From the NCBI GenBank assembly GCA_017408625.1, contig JAFQUG010000206.1, positions 1 to 5,386 on the forward strand: 5,386 nucleotides of DNA. The letters run 5' to 3'. The notes under the pieces are model-generated. The model saw only the letters and a list, made by a program, of their open reading frames with translations, did no database searches and was not told where the DNA came from. Numbering within the stretch: position 1 is the stretch's first letter; each line of letters starts with the position of its first letter. Source of the DNA: Clostridia bacterium (GTDB lineage: Bacteria > Bacillota_A > Clostridia > Oscillospirales > CAG-272). A program made the position numbers and the translations under genes. Of this stretch, positions 4,891 through 5,386 are shown one piece after another.

Positions 4891-5386
4891 TTAAAATCTG
4901 AAATAGAGGAAGGGGTTGTAGCTGTCACCGATCAGGGCCAGTGCCGAGAGAATGACTAAGACTGCGGGAATGATGGCGGCGATGGCATTGGCCACATAAT
5001 AAACGGGCGGAATTCTTTTGGCATCGCGCAGCTTGCCGAGTGCGGGAGCGATCGGGAAGCAGGCAAGGATCGAAGCCGCAAGGAAGAAGCAGTTGCTCGT
5101 CAGCTGCGTTTGTGCGCTCAGATAAAAGAACGCATTTCCGTTAGCGCAGACAATGCCGCGCAAGGTATCAAGCAGAAGCGAGAGGTCGTCGAAGCGGAAG
5201 AGCAGCCAGCCGAAATACACGATGGGCAACACCCAGATGCGCGCGAATATCTTGCTTAGCAGTGGCGCATTCTTGCCGATGCGCAGCACGTATTTTTCCA
5301 CCACCAGCCAGACAAAATAGTAAAGTCCCCACAGAATAAAGTTCCAGGATGCGCCGTGCCAGAAGCCGGTCAGACCCCAGACGATC
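4891..5386 (-). CDS. MBOAT family membrane O-acyltransferase, C-terminal part (cut by window edge)
   Basis: The last 164 residues of an AlgI/DltB-type membrane-bound O-acyltransferase; the first complete codon starts at 5385 and the N-terminal part lies outside the window. Right at the edge is WGLTGFWHGASWNFILWG, the MBOAT signature, with the invariant catalytic histidine encoded at 5356-5358. Several hydrophobic membrane segments follow (around VLPIVYFGWLLF, CFFLAASILACF and IIPAVLVILSALALI), and the protein ends in YNPFLYFRF, a usual ending for this group. The GTG codon at 5302-5304 is internal, not a start. The enzyme takes acyl groups from a cytoplasmic donor across the membrane. Its partner is the DHHW protein immediately downstream. 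Confidence 0.92.
   Translation of the reverse strand, partial: IVWGLTGFWHGASWNFILWGLYYFVWLVVEKYVLRIGKNAPLLSKIFARIWVLPIVYFGWLLFRFDDLSLLLDTLRGIVCANGNAFFYLSAQTQLTSNCFFLAASILACFPIAPALGKLRDAKRIPPVYYVANAIAAIIPAVLVILSALALIGDSYNPFLYFRF

Noticed and set aside
4135..4959. Plus-strand open frame of 274 codons opposite the DHHW gene
   Set aside because: No recognisable domain. It runs across the DHHW start and into the MBOAT gene, both of which have intact family motifs.

Overview
The window looks like chromosomal DNA from a low-to-mid GC Firmicute, most probably a gut-type member of the Clostridia. The reasons are strong purine-rich Shine-Dalgarno sites before each confident start, promoters close to the sigma-A consensus, hairpin-plus-T-tract terminators, and the gene families present. 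No rRNA, tRNA, CRISPR array, insertion sequence or intact prophage was seen.

Layout from left to right: (1) 54-416, minus strand, a small DUF559 / Vsr-like nuclease-fold protein in noticeably A+T-rich DNA with its own near-consensus promoter. (2) 615-1469, plus strand and divergent from (1), an unusual protein with an N-terminal region resembling phage head-tail connector proteins, a short phage-tail-type linker motif, 25 uninterrupted collagen-like Gly-X-Y triplets and a 64-residue C-terminal tail. (3) 1518-2069, minus strand, a TetR-family repressor, convergent with (2); a strong hairpin lies between them. (4) 2266-3546, plus strand and divergent from the repressor, a PlsC-like acyltransferase carrying a four-cysteine zinc ribbon and a C-terminal extension. 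(5) A bidirectional terminator at 3564-3592. (6) 3604-4872 and 4891-5386, minus strand, a two-gene unit in which an MBOAT membrane O-acyltransferase (cut by the right window edge) is followed after 17 bp by a DHHW-family SGNH/AlgX-like protein.

How the genes may work together: the divergent 2070-2265 region carries a consensus promoter for the acyltransferase and a second promoter for the TetR gene. A perfect 12-bp palindrome sits inside the TetR promoter and a similar, imperfect one lies between the two promoters. The simplest reading is that the repressor controls itself and perhaps the lipid acyltransferase. The MBOAT/DHHW pair is the usual two-part arrangement for O-acetylating a cell-surface or secreted polysaccharide. 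The collagen-like protein has no obvious functional link to its neighbours and is the most unusual item. All family assignments rest on motifs read by eye; no database search was run.
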